Both the position numbers and the translations under genes were made by a program. Shown here piece by piece: positions 52,402 through 61,396 of a DNA stretch of 64,000 nucleotides (the stretch's first letter is position 1; each line of letters opens with the position of its first letter). The notes beneath the pieces were generated by a model. That model saw nothing but the letters and a program-made list of their open reading frames with translations. It made no database searches and had not been told where the DNA came from. The stretch comes from Selenomonadales bacterium. Its GTDB lineage: Bacteria > Bacillota > Negativicutes > Sporomusales > UBA7701. The DNA lies in NCBI GenBank assembly GCA_018434945.1, contig JAHDOI010000064.1, positions 1 through 64,000 on the forward strand, in the 5' to 3' direction.

Positions 52402-52605
52402 CTATTTGCAGGAGGCGCAGTTGCCGCCGGAGCAGGCGCTGCAGTTTTTGCCGCCGCCGCTGCCGGGCGAGCTGAAGGCTGACAGGACTTTGGCGAGGTC
52501 TTTGCCGCCGCAGGCCGGGCAGGAGACGCCGCTCTGCCAGTCGCGGCGGCAGAGTTGTTCGAATTTGGCATTACATTGATTGCACCTGAATTCGTATATG
52601 GGCAT
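52402..52605 (-). CDS. FmdB family zinc-ribbon protein
   Basis: The 67-residue protein has the FmdB start MPIYEFRCNQCNAKFEQL and CPACGG (two CxxC pairs), then a Gly/Ser/Cys-rich tail (CSACSGGNCASCK). FmdB proteins are small putative regulatory or RNA-associated zinc ribbons. It follows the cobalamin adenosyltransferase by 6 bp. Confidence 0.88.
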   Translation of the reverse strand: MPIYEFRCNQCNAKFEQLCRRDWQSGVSCPACGGKDLAKVLSAFSSPGSGGGKNCSACSGGNCASCK

Positions 52606-52611
52606 GACAGG

Positions 52612-53115
52612 TCACCTTTTGTCGGCCATTTCCGCCCGCGCAAGGGTGAAGCACAGGTCTGACAGTCGGTTTACGAGCACGAGGACGTGTTCGCCGACCG
52701 GCTCGGCGCGGGCTACGCGCCATAGCTGGCGTTCGGCCCGCCGGGCGACGGTGCGGGCAAGGTCGAGGGCTGCGCCGCCGGGGGTGTCGCCGGGGATGAT
52801 GAAGGCTGTGAGGGGCGGCAGGGCGGCGTCGAATTTGTCGATGGTTGCCTCTAAGGCGGCCACTTCAGCATCTGTGATTCGCGGCTGGCCGCCGGTTGTG
52901 GCGACTTCGGCCATGACGGCCCAGAGGAGTTTCTGGAGGTCGTGGATGGCGGCGCGGACTTCCGCGTTGGCGCACAGGGCGCGGGCGAGCCCGAGGGCGG
53001 AGTCGAGTTCGTCGATGGTGCCGTAGGCTTCGACACGCGGGCTGTCCTTGGGGACGCGCTCGCCGCTGTAGAGCGAGGTTTCTCCTTTGTCGCCTGTCTT
53101 GGTGTAGATTTTCAT
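52612..53115 (-). CDS. Cob(I)yrinic acid a,c-diamide/cobalamin adenosyltransferase (PduO type)
   Basis: The 167-residue PduO/MMAB-type enzyme starts MKIYTKTGDKGETSLYSGERV and has the ATP-binding TKTGDKGETSL, EAYGTIDELDSALGLAR and the C-terminal RTVARRAERQLWRVARAE. It adenosylates corrinoids to make coenzyme B12, which B12-dependent enzymes of this group need. ATG start. Confidence 0.93.
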   Translation of the reverse strand: MKIYTKTGDKGETSLYSGERVPKDSPRVEAYGTIDELDSALGLARALCANAEVRAAIHDLQKLLWAVMAEVATTGGQPRITDAEVAALEATIDKFDAALPPLTAFIIPGDTPGGAALDLARTVARRAERQLWRVARAEPVGEHVLVLVNRLSDLCFTLARAEMADKR

Positions 53116-53130
53116 CGCGTAACCCCCTGT

Positions 53131-53547
53131 TTATAGCAGGATTTCGTCAGGGGCGAAGTATATCTCGATTTCGCGCGCGGCGCTGGCAGGGCTGTCGGAG
53201 CCGTGGATGATGTTTTGGCCGATGCTGAGGGCGAAGTCGCCGCGGACTGTGCCGGGGGCGGCATCAACCGGGTTGGTGGGCCCCATCATGGTGCGGACTA
53301 CTTTGACGGCGTTTTCGCCGCTGACTACCATGGCGACGATGGGCCCGGAGGTGATGAAGTCAACGAGTTCGCCGAAGAAGGGGCGTTCTTTGTGTTCTGC
53401 GTAGTGGGTTTCGGCTTTGGCTCTTGAGAGTTTGAGCATTTTCAGGGCAGCTACGGTGAGGCCGCGCCGCTCGAAGCGGGCGATGATTTCGCCGGTGAGT
53501 CCTTTGGCGACGCCGTCGGGTTTGACTAGTACGAGTGTTTTTTCCAT
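53131..53547 (-). CDS. ndk: Nucleoside diphosphate kinase
   Basis: The 138-residue enzyme balances NTP pools. It has [18 protein letters not shown], the conserved [16 protein letters not shown] and the phospho-histidine in [21 protein letters not shown] full-length, single gene. Confidence 0.97.
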   Translation of the reverse strand: MEKTLVLVKPDGVAKGLTGEIIARFERRGLTVAALKMLKLSRAKAETHYAEHKERPFFGELVDFITSGPIVAMVVSGENAVKVVRTMMGPTNPVDAAPGTVRGDFALSIGQNIIHGSDSPASAAREIEIYFAPDEILL

Positions 53548-53571
53548 GTGAACCTCTCCCCTTTTTCCTAT

Positions 53572-54096
53572 TTATCTAGTATTTATCTCTGTGTAGTCGT
53601 GCGCTTTTTCGTGGTAGTGGCGGGCGGAATCGCGGATCATGGCGATGTCCTGGGCGCTGACGGCGCGGATGACGCGGGCTGGCGAGCCGACGGCAAGCGA
53701 TCCTGCGGGGATGGTTTTGCCTTCGGTGACGAGCGAGCCGGCGCCGATGATGCAGTTGTCGCCGATGACGGCGCCGGTGAGGATTATTGCGCCCATGCCG
53801 ATGAGGCAGTTGTCGCCGATGGTGCAGCCGTGGAGGATGACGTTGTGGCCTACAGTGACGTAGTCGCCGATGTGGGTGGGATGGGCGGCGTCCTGGACGT
53901 GGACGACGGAGCCGTCCTGGATGTTGGTGTAGCGGCCGATGGCAATGGGGGCGTCGTCGCCGCGGATGACGCTGTTGAACCAGATGCCGCTTCCCTGGCC
54001 GATGGCGACGTGGCCGATGACTTGGGCGCCGGGAGCGACGAATACTTCGCCGTCGAGTTTCGGCCAGACGCCTTTATAGGGCAGCAGGCCGCTCAT
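53572..54096 (-). CDS. Gamma-type carbonic anhydrase family protein
   Basis: The 174-residue left-handed beta-helix protein (FVAPGAQVIGHVAIG, SVIRGDDAPIAIGRYTNIQDGSVVHV, VTVGHNVILHGCTIGDNCLIGMGA) retains the metal-ligand histidine spacing of gamma-carbonic anhydrases. It is often annotated as an acetyl- or transferase-like hexapeptide protein (PaaY/YrdA). It overlaps the M42 peptidase gene by 4 bp (ATGA), so the two are co-translated. The activity is not certain. Confidence 0.88.
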   Translation of the reverse strand: MSGLLPYKGVWPKLDGEVFVAPGAQVIGHVAIGQGSGIWFNSVIRGDDAPIAIGRYTNIQDGSVVHVQDAAHPTHIGDYVTVGHNVILHGCTIGDNCLIGMGAIILTGAVIGDNCIIGAGSLVTEGKTIPAGSLAVGSPARVIRAVSAQDIAMIRDSARHYHEKAHDYTEINTR

Positions 54097-55166
54097 TTTA
54101 TCAGTTCCTCGTATTTGGCGGTGTCGAGTTTTTTGAGGATGGCGACGACGAGCCGGACGGCGGCGTCGTAGTCGTCGCGGTGGATGACGCTGTTGTGGCT
54201 GTGGATGTAGCGGGTGGGCAGGCTGAGGACGAGACTGGGGACGCCCTGGCCGTGGATGTGGATGCGCCCGGCGTCGGTGCCGCCGCCTTCGGTGAATTCA
54301 AGCTGATAGGGGATGTTGTTTTCTTCGGCGACGGTTACGGCGAAGTCCCGCAGCTTGGGGAGCGGGATGAGGCTGACGTCGTAGATGGAGATGGCGACGC
54401 CTTTGCCAAGGCGGCTGGAGGCCTGGTCGTCGCTTACGCCGGGTGTGTCGCCGGCTACGCAGGTGTCGACGGCGAAGGCGAAGTGGGGGTCGATGACGCT
54501 GGCGCTGGTTTTGGCGCCGCGCAGGCCGACTTCTTCCTGGACTGTGCCGACGCCGTAGACTGTGTTGGGGTGGATTTCGTTGTGGAGGGCTTCGATGACG
54601 TCGGTCATGACGGCGCAGCCGATGCGGTTGTCCCAGGCTTTGGCCATGAGGTATTTTTCGTCGGCCAGGGGGGTGAAGGTGCTGTAGGGGGCCACAGCGT
54701 CGCCGGGTCGGACGCCGAACCGCTCTTTGGCGTCTTTTTCGTCGGCGGCGCCGATGTCGATGTACATTTCTTTTTTCTGGACGACTTTTTTCCGCTCGTC
54801 AGGGGTTAGAATGTGGGGCGGTTTACTGCCGATGACGCCGGGGAGGTCGCCTTTGGCGGTCATGACGGTGACCCGTTGGCCTAGCATTACCTGCTCCCAC
54901 CAGCCGCCAAGGGTGGTGAATTTGAGGTAGCCGTCTTTGGTGATGTGTTTGACCATGAAGCCGATTTCGTCCATATGGCTGGCGAGCATGATGCGGGGTG
55001 CTTCGCCGGTGCCCTGCTTTTTAAAGATGATGCTGCCGATGCGGTCGTAGGATACTTCGGCTTTTCCCGCGAGGCGCTCTGCCAGCAGGGCTTTGACCCG
55101 CTGTTCGTAGCCGGACGGGCCGGCGACTTCGCTGATTGCTTTGAGCCATGAGATTGTTTTGTCCAT
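54093..55166 (-). CDS. M42 family aminopeptidase
   Basis: The 357-residue metallopeptidase starts MDKTISWLKAISEVAGPSGYE and carries the two-metal ligands in IMLASHMDEIGFMV, AWDNRIGCAVMTDVI, VGTVQEEVGLRGAKTSA and FAVDTCVAGDTPG, with the C-terminal GGGTDAGRIHIHG and IHSHNSVIHRDDYDAAVRL. It probably trims peptides in the cytoplasm. I start at 55166 (AGGAGGGG upstream). Confidence 0.93.
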   Translation of the reverse strand: MDKTISWLKAISEVAGPSGYEQRVKALLAERLAGKAEVSYDRIGSIIFKKQGTGEAPRIMLASHMDEIGFMVKHITKDGYLKFTTLGGWWEQVMLGQRVTVMTAKGDLPGVIGSKPPHILTPDERKKVVQKKEMYIDIGAADEKDAKERFGVRPGDAVAPYSTFTPLADEKYLMAKAWDNRIGCAVMTDVIEALHNEIHPNTVYGVGTVQEEVGLRGAKTSASVIDPHFAFAVDTCVAGDTPGVSDDQASSRLGKGVAISIYDVSLIPLPKLRDFAVTVAEENNIPYQLEFTEGGGTDAGRIHIHGQGVPSLVLSLPTRYIHSHNSVIHRDDYDAAVRLVVAILKKLDTAKYEELIK

Positions 55167-55284
55167 GTATGTGTGTCCCCTCCTATCGTTATGCGTAGTG
55201 TGCTGCGAAGTGGGGGGTGCTATTCCCACACTACCATTATATGGAGAGGTTATACTCTTGTCAAAAAATCCTTCTGAAGCCTGA

Positions 55285-55514
55285 GGTTGTCTAAAAAGCT
55301 CCAGATGCTAGGCGCGACGACGACGGACCAGGATGGTCCTAGTGCCGGAAGCGCCATGGATGGCAATGCGTCCGGCGGGACTGGAGCGGAGTCGTACTGG
55401 AAGTACGCTGGAGCGGAAGCCCGCAGGAGCAAGTGCGCGTGTTCTTGGCGCGTCAGCGCCTAGAACTGCGGCCTACCCCTCGCGGGTGCAACGCAGATGG
55501 ACTTTTTAGCAACC
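55285..55514. repeat. Dispersed palindromic repeat, copy 7 (230-bp expanded form)
   Basis: Arms GGTTGTCTAAAAAGCTCCA and TGGACTTTTTAGCAACC pair as in the other copies, and the flanking AGATGCTAGGCG and CAACGCAGATGG segments are shared. The interior is about twice as long, with extra hairpins (GGACC/GGTCC, GCCGGA/TCCGGC) around a GTAC stem. It lies in the 447-bp gap between the M42 gene start and speD, which otherwise contains only the terminator below. Confidence 0.7.
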
Positions 55515-55519
55515 GACGT

Positions 55520-55555
55520 AAAAAAAATATCCTGCTGTACACTGCGTACAACAGG
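55520..55555 (-). terminator. Terminator after speD
   Basis: CCTGTTGTAC-GCAGT-GTACAGCAGG is followed by ATATTTTTTTT on the minus strand. Confidence 0.88.
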
Positions 55556-55613
55556 AATGTCAGTCTTCCACCAATCTCCTACTACTTGCCAGGAGTAAAA
55601 TAAAAATCCCTCC

Positions 55614-55997
55614 TCAAGATACTTTTTGCGCCAACTGTCCGGTCATTTTGCCGCGTTTGACTTCTGTGGCGTCCACTTCGGCCGCTTTGAGGCTATCGAC
55701 AAGGTAGCGGCACGCTTCCCAGGGATCGACCCTGTCACCGCAGGTGAATACGTCGACAGCGGCGTAGCCGAGTTCGGGCCAGGTGTGGATTGCCAGATGG
55801 GATTCGGATATGACTACTACTCCACTAACGCCTTGGGGACTGAACTTGTGAAAGGCTACCTCGCGTACTTCGGCTCCGGCTTCGAGGGCGGCGTCGACCA
55901 TGGCGCGCTCCACCTTAGCGGGGTCGTTGAGGGCGGCGGCGTCACAGCCGTAAAATTCCGCCAGGATGTGCCGACCTAAGGCGTTCAACTCATCCAA
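55614..55997 (-). CDS. speD: S-adenosylmethionine decarboxylase (proenzyme)
   Basis: The 127-residue SpeH/SpeD-type proenzyme self-cleaves before the Ser of [14 protein letters not shown] to form the pyruvoyl cofactor; [17 protein letters not shown] is the second signature. It supplies decarboxylated SAM for spermidine. No speE is adjacent. A promoter lies upstream (56031-56058). Confidence 0.96.
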   Translation of the reverse strand: MDELNALGRHILAEFYGCDAAALNDPAKVERAMVDAALEAGAEVREVAFHKFSPQGVSGVVVISESHLAIHTWPELGYAAVDVFTCGDRVDPWEACRYLVDSLKAAEVDATEVKRGKMTGQLAQKVS

Positions 55998-56030
55998 TAC
56001 CTCCTTTACCTTAAACGAATTTCAAGATAA

Positions 56031-56058
56031 ATTGTAGCAAATTCGCCGGGAAAGTCAA
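56031..56058 (-). promoter_or_regulatory. Promoter of speD
   Basis: TTGACT-N16-TACAAT reads leftward, 34 bp upstream of the speD start, in AT-rich DNA. Confidence 0.7.
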
Positions 56059-56123
56059 TATATAATTATAATATATCGCTTTCCCGGCGGTTTGTGCTCG
56101 CTTGCGGTGGATTACGGCGTCTT

Positions 56124-56882
56124 TCAGCCTTTGACGATGGTGTTTTCGAGCCGGCCGACACCGGCGAGTTCGACGGCGACGGTGTCGCCGACCTGCATGG
56201 GGCCTACGCCGGCTGGGGTGCCGGTGAGGATGACGTCTCCGGGGTAGAGGGTCATGACCTGGCTGACGAAGGCGACGAGTTCTTCGACTTTGAAGATGAG
56301 GTCGCGGGTGTTGGAGGATTGTTTGATTTCGCCGTTGAGGTAGAGTTTGATGTCGATGTCGGCGGGATCGACATCGGTGGCGATGCATGGGCCGAGCGGC
56401 AGGAAGGTGTCGAAGGATTTGCCGCGCGTCCACTGGCCGTCGCTTTTTTGGATGTCGCGGGCGGTGACGTCGTTGGCGCAGGTGTAGCCGAAGATGTATT
56501 CGCGGGCGGTGGCGGCGGGAATTTTGCGCGCTTCTTTGCCGATGACGATGGCCAGTTCGGCTTCGAAGTGGAGGTTTTGGGAGATGGCCGGGTATTCCAC
56601 GGAACCGCCCGGATGGGTCAGCGCGGAGGACGGTTTGAGGAACATGAGCGGCTGGGCGGGCAGTTCGGATTTCATCTCTTTGGCGTGCCCGTGGTAGTTG
56701 AGGCCGATGCAGACTGCCTTGGTGGGCGCGCACGGCGCTAACAGTTTGACGGTATCTGGCTTGATGACCTGGTTGCCCATGGCCCATTTGCCGAAGATGT
56801 CGCCTTCGACGATGCGGATGTTTTCGCCTTCCAGTACTCCGTAGCGTATGGCCGCGCCTTGTTGAAACCTGACGAATTTCAT
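56124..56882 (-). CDS. Fumarylacetoacetate hydrolase family protein
   Basis: The 252-residue protein starts MKFVRFQQGAAIRYGVLEGENI and contains the FAH fold residues: ICIGLNYHGHAKEM, ELAIVIGKEARKI, GYTCANDVTARDIQ, RGKSFDTFLPLGP and GDVILTGTPAGVGPM. Members hydrolyse or decarboxylate acylpyruvates or related keto-acids with a divalent metal. The substrate is not predictable. It is a single gene with a terminator from htpX on its right. Confidence 0.9.
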   Translation of the reverse strand: MKFVRFQQGAAIRYGVLEGENIRIVEGDIFGKWAMGNQVIKPDTVKLLAPCAPTKAVCIGLNYHGHAKEMKSELPAQPLMFLKPSSALTHPGGSVEYPAISQNLHFEAELAIVIGKEARKIPAATAREYIFGYTCANDVTARDIQKSDGQWTRGKSFDTFLPLGPCIATDVDPADIDIKLYLNGEIKQSSNTRDLIFKVEELVAFVSQVMTLYPGDVILTGTPAGVGPMQVGDTVAVELAGVGRLENTIVKG

Positions 56883-56948
56883 TTTTTTACCCCCTGTTCC
56901 AAGTGGATATATATTGATTCCTTGCCGGCCGGTTTATTCCTGCCGGGG

Positions 56949-56982
56949 AAAAAGAAATGACCCCGCGGCTTTTGCCGGGGGC
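56949..56982 (-). terminator. Terminator after htpX
   Basis: The GC-rich hairpin CCCCCGGCAAAAGCCGCGGGG is followed by TTTCTTTTT on the minus strand. Confidence 0.75.
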
Positions 56983-56993
56983 CATTGTAGTAT

Positions 56994-57863
56994 TTAGCGC
57001 ATGCGCTTGGCTTGTTCCTGCAGTTTCGCCACCCGTTGGGCGGTAGCGGGATGGGTGCTGAAGAGGCCGGTGAGCCAGCCGCCTACGCCGGTGAAGGGGT
57101 TGATGATGAAGAGGTGCGAGGTGGCGGGGGTGGCTTCGTTCATGACGCGGTGTTTGGCGTAGTGTTCGATTTTCTGCAGGGCGCTGGCGAGGGCCAGCGG
57201 GTTGCCGCTGACGGAGCCGCCGGTTTCGTCGGCTTTGAATTCGCGAACGCGGGAAATGCCGAACTGGATGAGGGTGGCGGCGATGGGCGCGAGCACGGCG
57301 AGGAACACGAATTCCAGGATGCCGCCGAGGCCGCCGCCATCTTCATCGTCGCCGGTGCGGCCGCCGAAGATGGCTGCCCATTGGGCGATCTGCGCGATCA
57401 TGGTGATGACGCCGGCGATGGTGGCGACGATGGTGCTGATGAGGGTGTCGCGGTTTTTGACGTGGGCGAGTTCGTGGGCGACGACGCCTTCGAGTTCTTC
57501 GTAGTTAAGGGCCCGCATGATGCCGGTGGTCACGGCGACGGCGGCGTGCTCGGGGTCCCGGCCGGTGGCGAAGGCGTTGGGGACATCGGTGTCGATGATG
57601 TAGACTTTCGGCATGGGCAGTTTGGCTTTCTGGGCCAGGCCGGAGACCATGCGGATGAGGTCGGGGGCCTGCTGGGGGTTGACTTCCCTGGCGCCGTACA
57701 TGTTGAGGACGATTTTGTCGCTGTACCAGAAGCTGACGAAGTTCATGAGGATGGAGATAACGAACATGATCGTCATGCCCCTGGTTCCTCCGAAGGAGTA
57801 TCCTATGGCAAGCAGCAAGCCGGTCAAGGCAGCCAGCAACAAGGTTGTTTTTAGCGAATTCAT
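56994..57863 (-). CDS. htpX: HtpX-like membrane zinc metalloprotease
   Basis: The 289-residue protease has two N-terminal TM helices, the zinc site [16 protein letters not shown], two further TM helices, and the third ligand in [10 protein letters not shown]. It degrades misfolded membrane proteins together with FtsH. I start at [15 protein letters not shown] (57863), 9 bases after GGAGGTG; an in-frame GTG 4 codons upstream is less favoured. Confidence 0.95.
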   Translation of the reverse strand: MNSLKTTLLLAALTGLLLAIGYSFGGTRGMTIMFVISILMNFVSFWYSDKIVLNMYGAREVNPQQAPDLIRMVSGLAQKAKLPMPKVYIIDTDVPNAFATGRDPEHAAVAVTTGIMRALNYEELEGVVAHELAHVKNRDTLISTIVATIAGVITMIAQIAQWAAIFGGRTGDDEDGGGLGGILEFVFLAVLAPIAATLIQFGISRVREFKADETGGSVSGNPLALASALQKIEHYAKHRVMNEATPATSHLFIINPFTGVGGWLTGLFSTHPATAQRVAKLQEQAKRMR

Positions 57864-58011
57864 TATAGAATCCACCTCCGTTTATTTTGAGCATATGTGT
57901 CAGTAGTATTATATAGCTTGGCGGCGAAGTTTTATTCCAATCGCGGGAATCCCTCCTAGTGGTTTGTTAATACTAATTATAAGTAAATTACTTATAATTA
58001 ACAATAGCCAA

Positions 58012-58452
58012 TTACGGCGTTTCCAAACGGTCTTTAATCGCTTTGAGCATATTTTCGCTGTTGGTCTTCACTTTCTTCTTCAGGATGGGATTTAGCAGGC
58101 CCGCAATCATCGGGATGCCGAATTCGAAGTCGACGGTGAGTTTTATTTCGGTGGCGCCGTCCCCAAGGGGGGTAAGGATCCATTCGCCCTCGAATTTCTT
58201 GAGGTCGCCTTCGATCTGTTTATAGGCGATATGGCAGTTGGTGTCGTCGAAGACGTCGCGCTCGGTCCATTTGATGATGCGGCCGTCGACGTTTGAGACC
58301 CATTTGGAGATTGTGGTGTTGCCGTCGCGTTCGACGACTTGGACGCTGACGAGGTCGGTCATGAAATCGGGGTATTTTTCCATTTGCTTGAGGATGGGAT
58401 ATATGGCCTCACGGCTGGCATTTACGGGCAGAGATACTTCGACGTACGGCAT
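58012..58452 (-). CDS. SRPBCC (START/polyketide-cyclase-like) domain protein
   Basis: The 146-residue protein MPYVEVSLPVNASREAIYPILKQMEKYPDFM has the START-like fold of coenzyme-Q-binding/aromatase-type proteins: ISKWVSNVDGRIIKWTERDVF and TEIKLTVDFEFGIPMIAGLLNPIL. These bind hydrophobic ligands. The start at 58452 has AAGGAGG upstream; the longer frame enters repeat copy 8. No specific function can be assigned. Confidence 0.82.
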   Translation of the reverse strand: MPYVEVSLPVNASREAIYPILKQMEKYPDFMTDLVSVQVVERDGNTTISKWVSNVDGRIIKWTERDVFDDTNCHIAYKQIEGDLKKFEGEWILTPLGDGATEIKLTVDFEFGIPMIAGLLNPILKKKVKTNSENMLKAIKDRLETP

Positions 58453-58486
58453 GGGGGCGCCTCCTTTTTGAAATTGGAAAGTCCAA

Positions 58487-58610
58487 GGCCGTTCAGAAGG
58501 TCCCAGATGCAAGGCGCACCGGAAGAGCGCGCCGCCGCGACGCGTACTCGGGGCGTACGCTAGCAAGCGCTCTGAGGAGCAACGCCGCAGATGGGGCCTT
58601 CTGGGCGGCC
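58487..58610. repeat. Dispersed palindromic repeat, copy 8
   Basis: Arms GGCCGTTCAGAAGGTCCCA and TGGGGCCTTCTGGGCGGCC pair fully with G-U allowed, and the usual CAG/GAT bubble is closed. Internal AGAGCGC/GCGCTCT and GCGTAC/GTACGC stems are present. It abuts the aminotransferase stop codon (58613). Confidence 0.85.
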
Positions 58611-58612
58611 GG

Positions 58613-59866
58613 CTATAGGTCTTCGATCATGTCCTGGGCGGCTTCGACCGCCTGCTTGAAAGCTTCCAGGACGTAATCGACGTGTTCGCGGCTGATGGCG
58701 AGCGGCGGCTCGATGCGGATGACTTTGGGGTTGTTGAGGGTGTAGGCGACGAGGACGCCGCGGTTTATGAGCTCGGACATGAGCAGACCGCCGATGCCTT
58801 CTTTGGTAAGTTCGAGGCCGATCATAAGACCGCGCCCGCGGACTTCGCGAATTACTTCGGGATAGGCGGCTGCAAGGCGCCGGAGGGCGTCGATGAAGTA
58901 GCCGCCGGTGGCGGCGGCTCGCGCCGGCAGGTCCTCCTCCCTGGTGACGGCGATGGCCGCCAAGGCTGCGGCACAGGCCAGGGGATTGCCACCGAAGGTG
59001 GTGGTGTGGAGAAAGGGTGCGGTGATGTATTTGTCCCACAGGTGCGGGCGGGCGGTGAAGGCGCCGATGGGCATGACGCCGCCGCCGAGGGCTTTGGCGG
59101 TGGTGATGATGTCAGGCACGACGCCGTGGTGGTCGGCGGCGAACATGGCGCCGGTGCGGCCGAGGCCGGTCTGGACCTCGTCACAGATGAGGACGGCTCC
59201 GTGCCGGTCGCAGATTCGCCTGACGGCGGGCAGGTAGTCGTCTGGCGGGACGATTATGCCGCCTTCTCCCTGGATGGGTTCGAGGATGACTGCGGCGGTT
59301 TCGTCGTCGACAGCCGCTTGCAGGGCGGCGGCTTCACCGAAGGGGACGTGGGTGAAGCCGTCCAGCAGGGGCTGGAAAGGAGCGCGGAAGAGGTCGCGGC
59401 CGGTGGCTGTGAGGGCGCCGATGGTTTTGCCGTGGAAGGCGCCGGCGGTGGCGACGAACTTGGGCCGGCCGGTGTGGATACGGGCGAGTTTGAGGGCGCC
59501 TTCGACCGCTTCGGTGCCGCTGTTGACGACGAAGCTGTAGGTGAGGTCGCCGGGGGTTATCGCCGCAAGGGCGGCGCAGAGGTCGGCAAGTGGCTTGTCG
59601 AACAGTACTTTGCTGGAAAGAGGCATCCTGTCGAGCTGTTCTTTGACGGCGGCCACGACTGCGGGGTGCCGGTGGCCGAGGCTGAAGACGCCGTAGCCGC
59701 CGAGGCAGTCGATGTATTCCTTGCCGTCCAGGTCGCGGATGATGTCGCCCTCGGCCTGCCATTCGACGGTAGCAAGCCCCATGAAGCGGAAAAGCCGCGC
59801 AACGGAGGGGTTTATGAATTGCTCGTACTTCGCTATGGTTTCGGCGATAATTTTTTCTTTATCCAC
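58613..59866 (-). CDS. Class III aminotransferase (putrescine/ornithine aminotransferase-like)
   Basis: The 417-residue PLP enzyme has VVNSGTEAVEGALKLARIHTGR, GAFHGKTIGALTATG, ILEPIQGEGGIIVPPDDYL, LICDEVQTGLGRTG and the PLP-lysine in IITTAKALGGGVMPIGAF. Its N-terminal KYEQFINPSVARLFRFMG resembles putrescine aminotransferase (PatA/YgjG type). With speD nearby a polyamine role is plausible, but other omega-aminotransferase substrates cannot be excluded. ATG start. Confidence 0.88.
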   Translation of the reverse strand: MDKEKIIAETIAKYEQFINPSVARLFRFMGLATVEWQAEGDIIRDLDGKEYIDCLGGYGVFSLGHRHPAVVAAVKEQLDRMPLSSKVLFDKPLADLCAALAAITPGDLTYSFVVNSGTEAVEGALKLARIHTGRPKFVATAGAFHGKTIGALTATGRDLFRAPFQPLLDGFTHVPFGEAAALQAAVDDETAAVILEPIQGEGGIIVPPDDYLPAVRRICDRHGAVLICDEVQTGLGRTGAMFAADHHGVVPDIITTAKALGGGVMPIGAFTARPHLWDKYITAPFLHTTTFGGNPLACAAALAAIAVTREEDLPARAAATGGYFIDALRRLAAAYPEVIREVRGRGLMIGLELTKEGIGGLLMSELINRGVLVAYTLNNPKVIRIEPPLAISREHVDYVLEAFKQAVEAAQDMIEDL

Positions 59867-59953
59867 CGTCTACACCTCCTAGTTTTGCTGGTATTATTTT
59901 CTATCATCCGGGGGGCAAACCCTTCTTCGCTTAAGGAAGGCAGAGAAATTTCG

Positions 59954-60118
59954 CTACTGGGTGAGCAGGCGGTAAACAGGCAGGATGAGCGATATGAGGA
60001 TCAGGATGAGGACGCCGTAAGCACCTGTCTTGTTGCCGTTTAGCCGCAGCCAGCGCGCGTAGGTGAGGGCGTGGAAGCCGGCAAGGAGGGCACCGATAAC
60101 GTATATGTATTCACTCAT
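59954..60118 (-). CDS. Small two-TM membrane protein (54 residues)
   Basis: The frame opens at ATG 60118 (GAGG upstream) and encodes MSEYIYVIGALLAGFHALTYA then a short basic loop (RWLRLNGNKTG) and a second hydrophobic segment (VLILILISLILPVYRLL). It is too short for most gene callers. Codon use and signal spacing look genuine. The function is unknown. Confidence 0.55.
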   Translation of the reverse strand: MSEYIYVIGALLAGFHALTYARWLRLNGNKTGAYGVLILILISLILPVYRLLTQ

Positions 60119-60296
60119 GGAATAACCTCGATTGGCATATATTTGATTGCATGGTTAGTATTGACACCCAATCGGCTGCCTAGTCATGCCGGTATACGTG
60201 GCGACTGCCGCAGACGCTGGAGGCGGGAGGTTATACGGCAGCCTGTTTTGGCTAGTTGTAAAAGCATTGACGTTTATTTTATGTGCCGGAAATGGT

Positions 60297-60325
60297 AAAA
60301 GCCTCGCCGCTTTCGCGGCGAGGCT
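60297..60325 (-). terminator. Terminator after tRNA-Pro(GGG)
   Basis: GCCTCGCCGC-GAAA-GCGGCGAGGC is followed by TTTT on the minus strand, 19 bp past the tRNA. Confidence 0.85.
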
Positions 60326-60343
60326 TACGAATTTTGATATGAT

Positions 60344-60420
<77 letters not shown>

Positions 60421-60457
60421 ACGACAAAACCTATTGTACCCTTTTTTCGGGTCGCTG

Positions 60458-61375
60458 TCAAGGCGCCGGAATTATCTTTGCGCCTTCACTGTCGATGTTT
60501 AAGTCGAGGGCTGTGGCTGATACACCGTGGCGGGCAAAGGCGGCGACCATGGCATCGCCGATGTCGCCGGAGGCTTCGCGGCGTGCGAAGGCAATGAGGC
60601 AGGGACCGGCGCCGCTGAGGGCCGCGCCGAGAGCGCCGTTGGCGACGGCGGCGGCGAGGACTTCGTCCATGCCGGGGATGAGCTTGGCACGGTAGGGCTG
60701 GTGGAGGCGGTCTTCGAGGGCGCAGCGGAGGAAATCGAGTTTGCCCTGGCAGAGGGCGCCGACGAGCAAAGCGGCGCGGCTGACGTTGAAGACGGCGTCC
60801 CCATAGGGAACTGTTTTCGGCAGAACCTGGCGGGCCGCTTTGGTGGAGAGGCCGAAATCGGGTACGGCGACAACGAGCCTGAGCGGCTCGGGCGGGCTGA
60901 ACCGGAGGGTCTGCGGGACGCCGCCTGCCGTTAAGCTGACGGTGATGCCGCCGAAGATGGCCGGGGCGACGTTGTCGGGGTGACCTTCGAGGACGGTGGC
61001 CATGGATAAGAGTTCGTCTTTGCCGAGTTTGCCGCCGGTGGCCGCATTGGCGGCGACGAGACCGCCGACGATGGCGGCGGCGCTCGAGCCGAGGCCGCGG
61101 GCCAGCGGGATGTTGTTGTGCATTGTTATGCTTATGCCCGGGCTGGTTACGCCGACTTTCTTCAGGACGGCGCTGACGGCCTGGTAGGCGATGTTGCGTT
61201 CGTTGGCGGGGATGGCGCCGGCGCCTTCGCCGGTGACGGCGAGGGTGAAGCCCGGCTGCCCGCTGAGGGTAAGGGTCATGTCGTTGTAGATGGTGCAGGC
61301 GATGCCTACCGTATCAAAGCCGGGACCGCAGTTGGCTGTCGTTCCCGGCACACGGACCGATATTGTCGATTCCAT
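60458..61375 (-). CDS. thrB: Homoserine kinase
   Basis: The 305-residue GHMP kinase phosphorylates homoserine in threonine synthesis. It has VRVPGTTANCGPGFDTVGIA, the ATP loop PLARGLGSSAAAIVGGLVAAN and LIPGMDEVLAAAVANGALGAALSGAG. It follows hom with a 21-bp gap, forming a hom-thrB operon; thrC is not adjacent. Confidence 0.96.
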   Translation of the reverse strand: MESTISVRVPGTTANCGPGFDTVGIACTIYNDMTLTLSGQPGFTLAVTGEGAGAIPANERNIAYQAVSAVLKKVGVTSPGISITMHNNIPLARGLGSSAAAIVGGLVAANAATGGKLGKDELLSMATVLEGHPDNVAPAIFGGITVSLTAGGVPQTLRFSPPEPLRLVVAVPDFGLSTKAARQVLPKTVPYGDAVFNVSRAALLVGALCQGKLDFLRCALEDRLHQPYRAKLIPGMDEVLAAAVANGALGAALSGAGPCLIAFARREASGDIGDAMVAAFARHGVSATALDLNIDSEGAKIIPAP

Positions 61376-61396
61376 ATATCCTCCCGGGAGTGGCCG

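Noticed and set aside
21892..58610. CRISPR array made of the dispersed repeats
   Set aside because: Copies are kilobases apart, about 120 bp and palindromic, with no spacers or cas genes.
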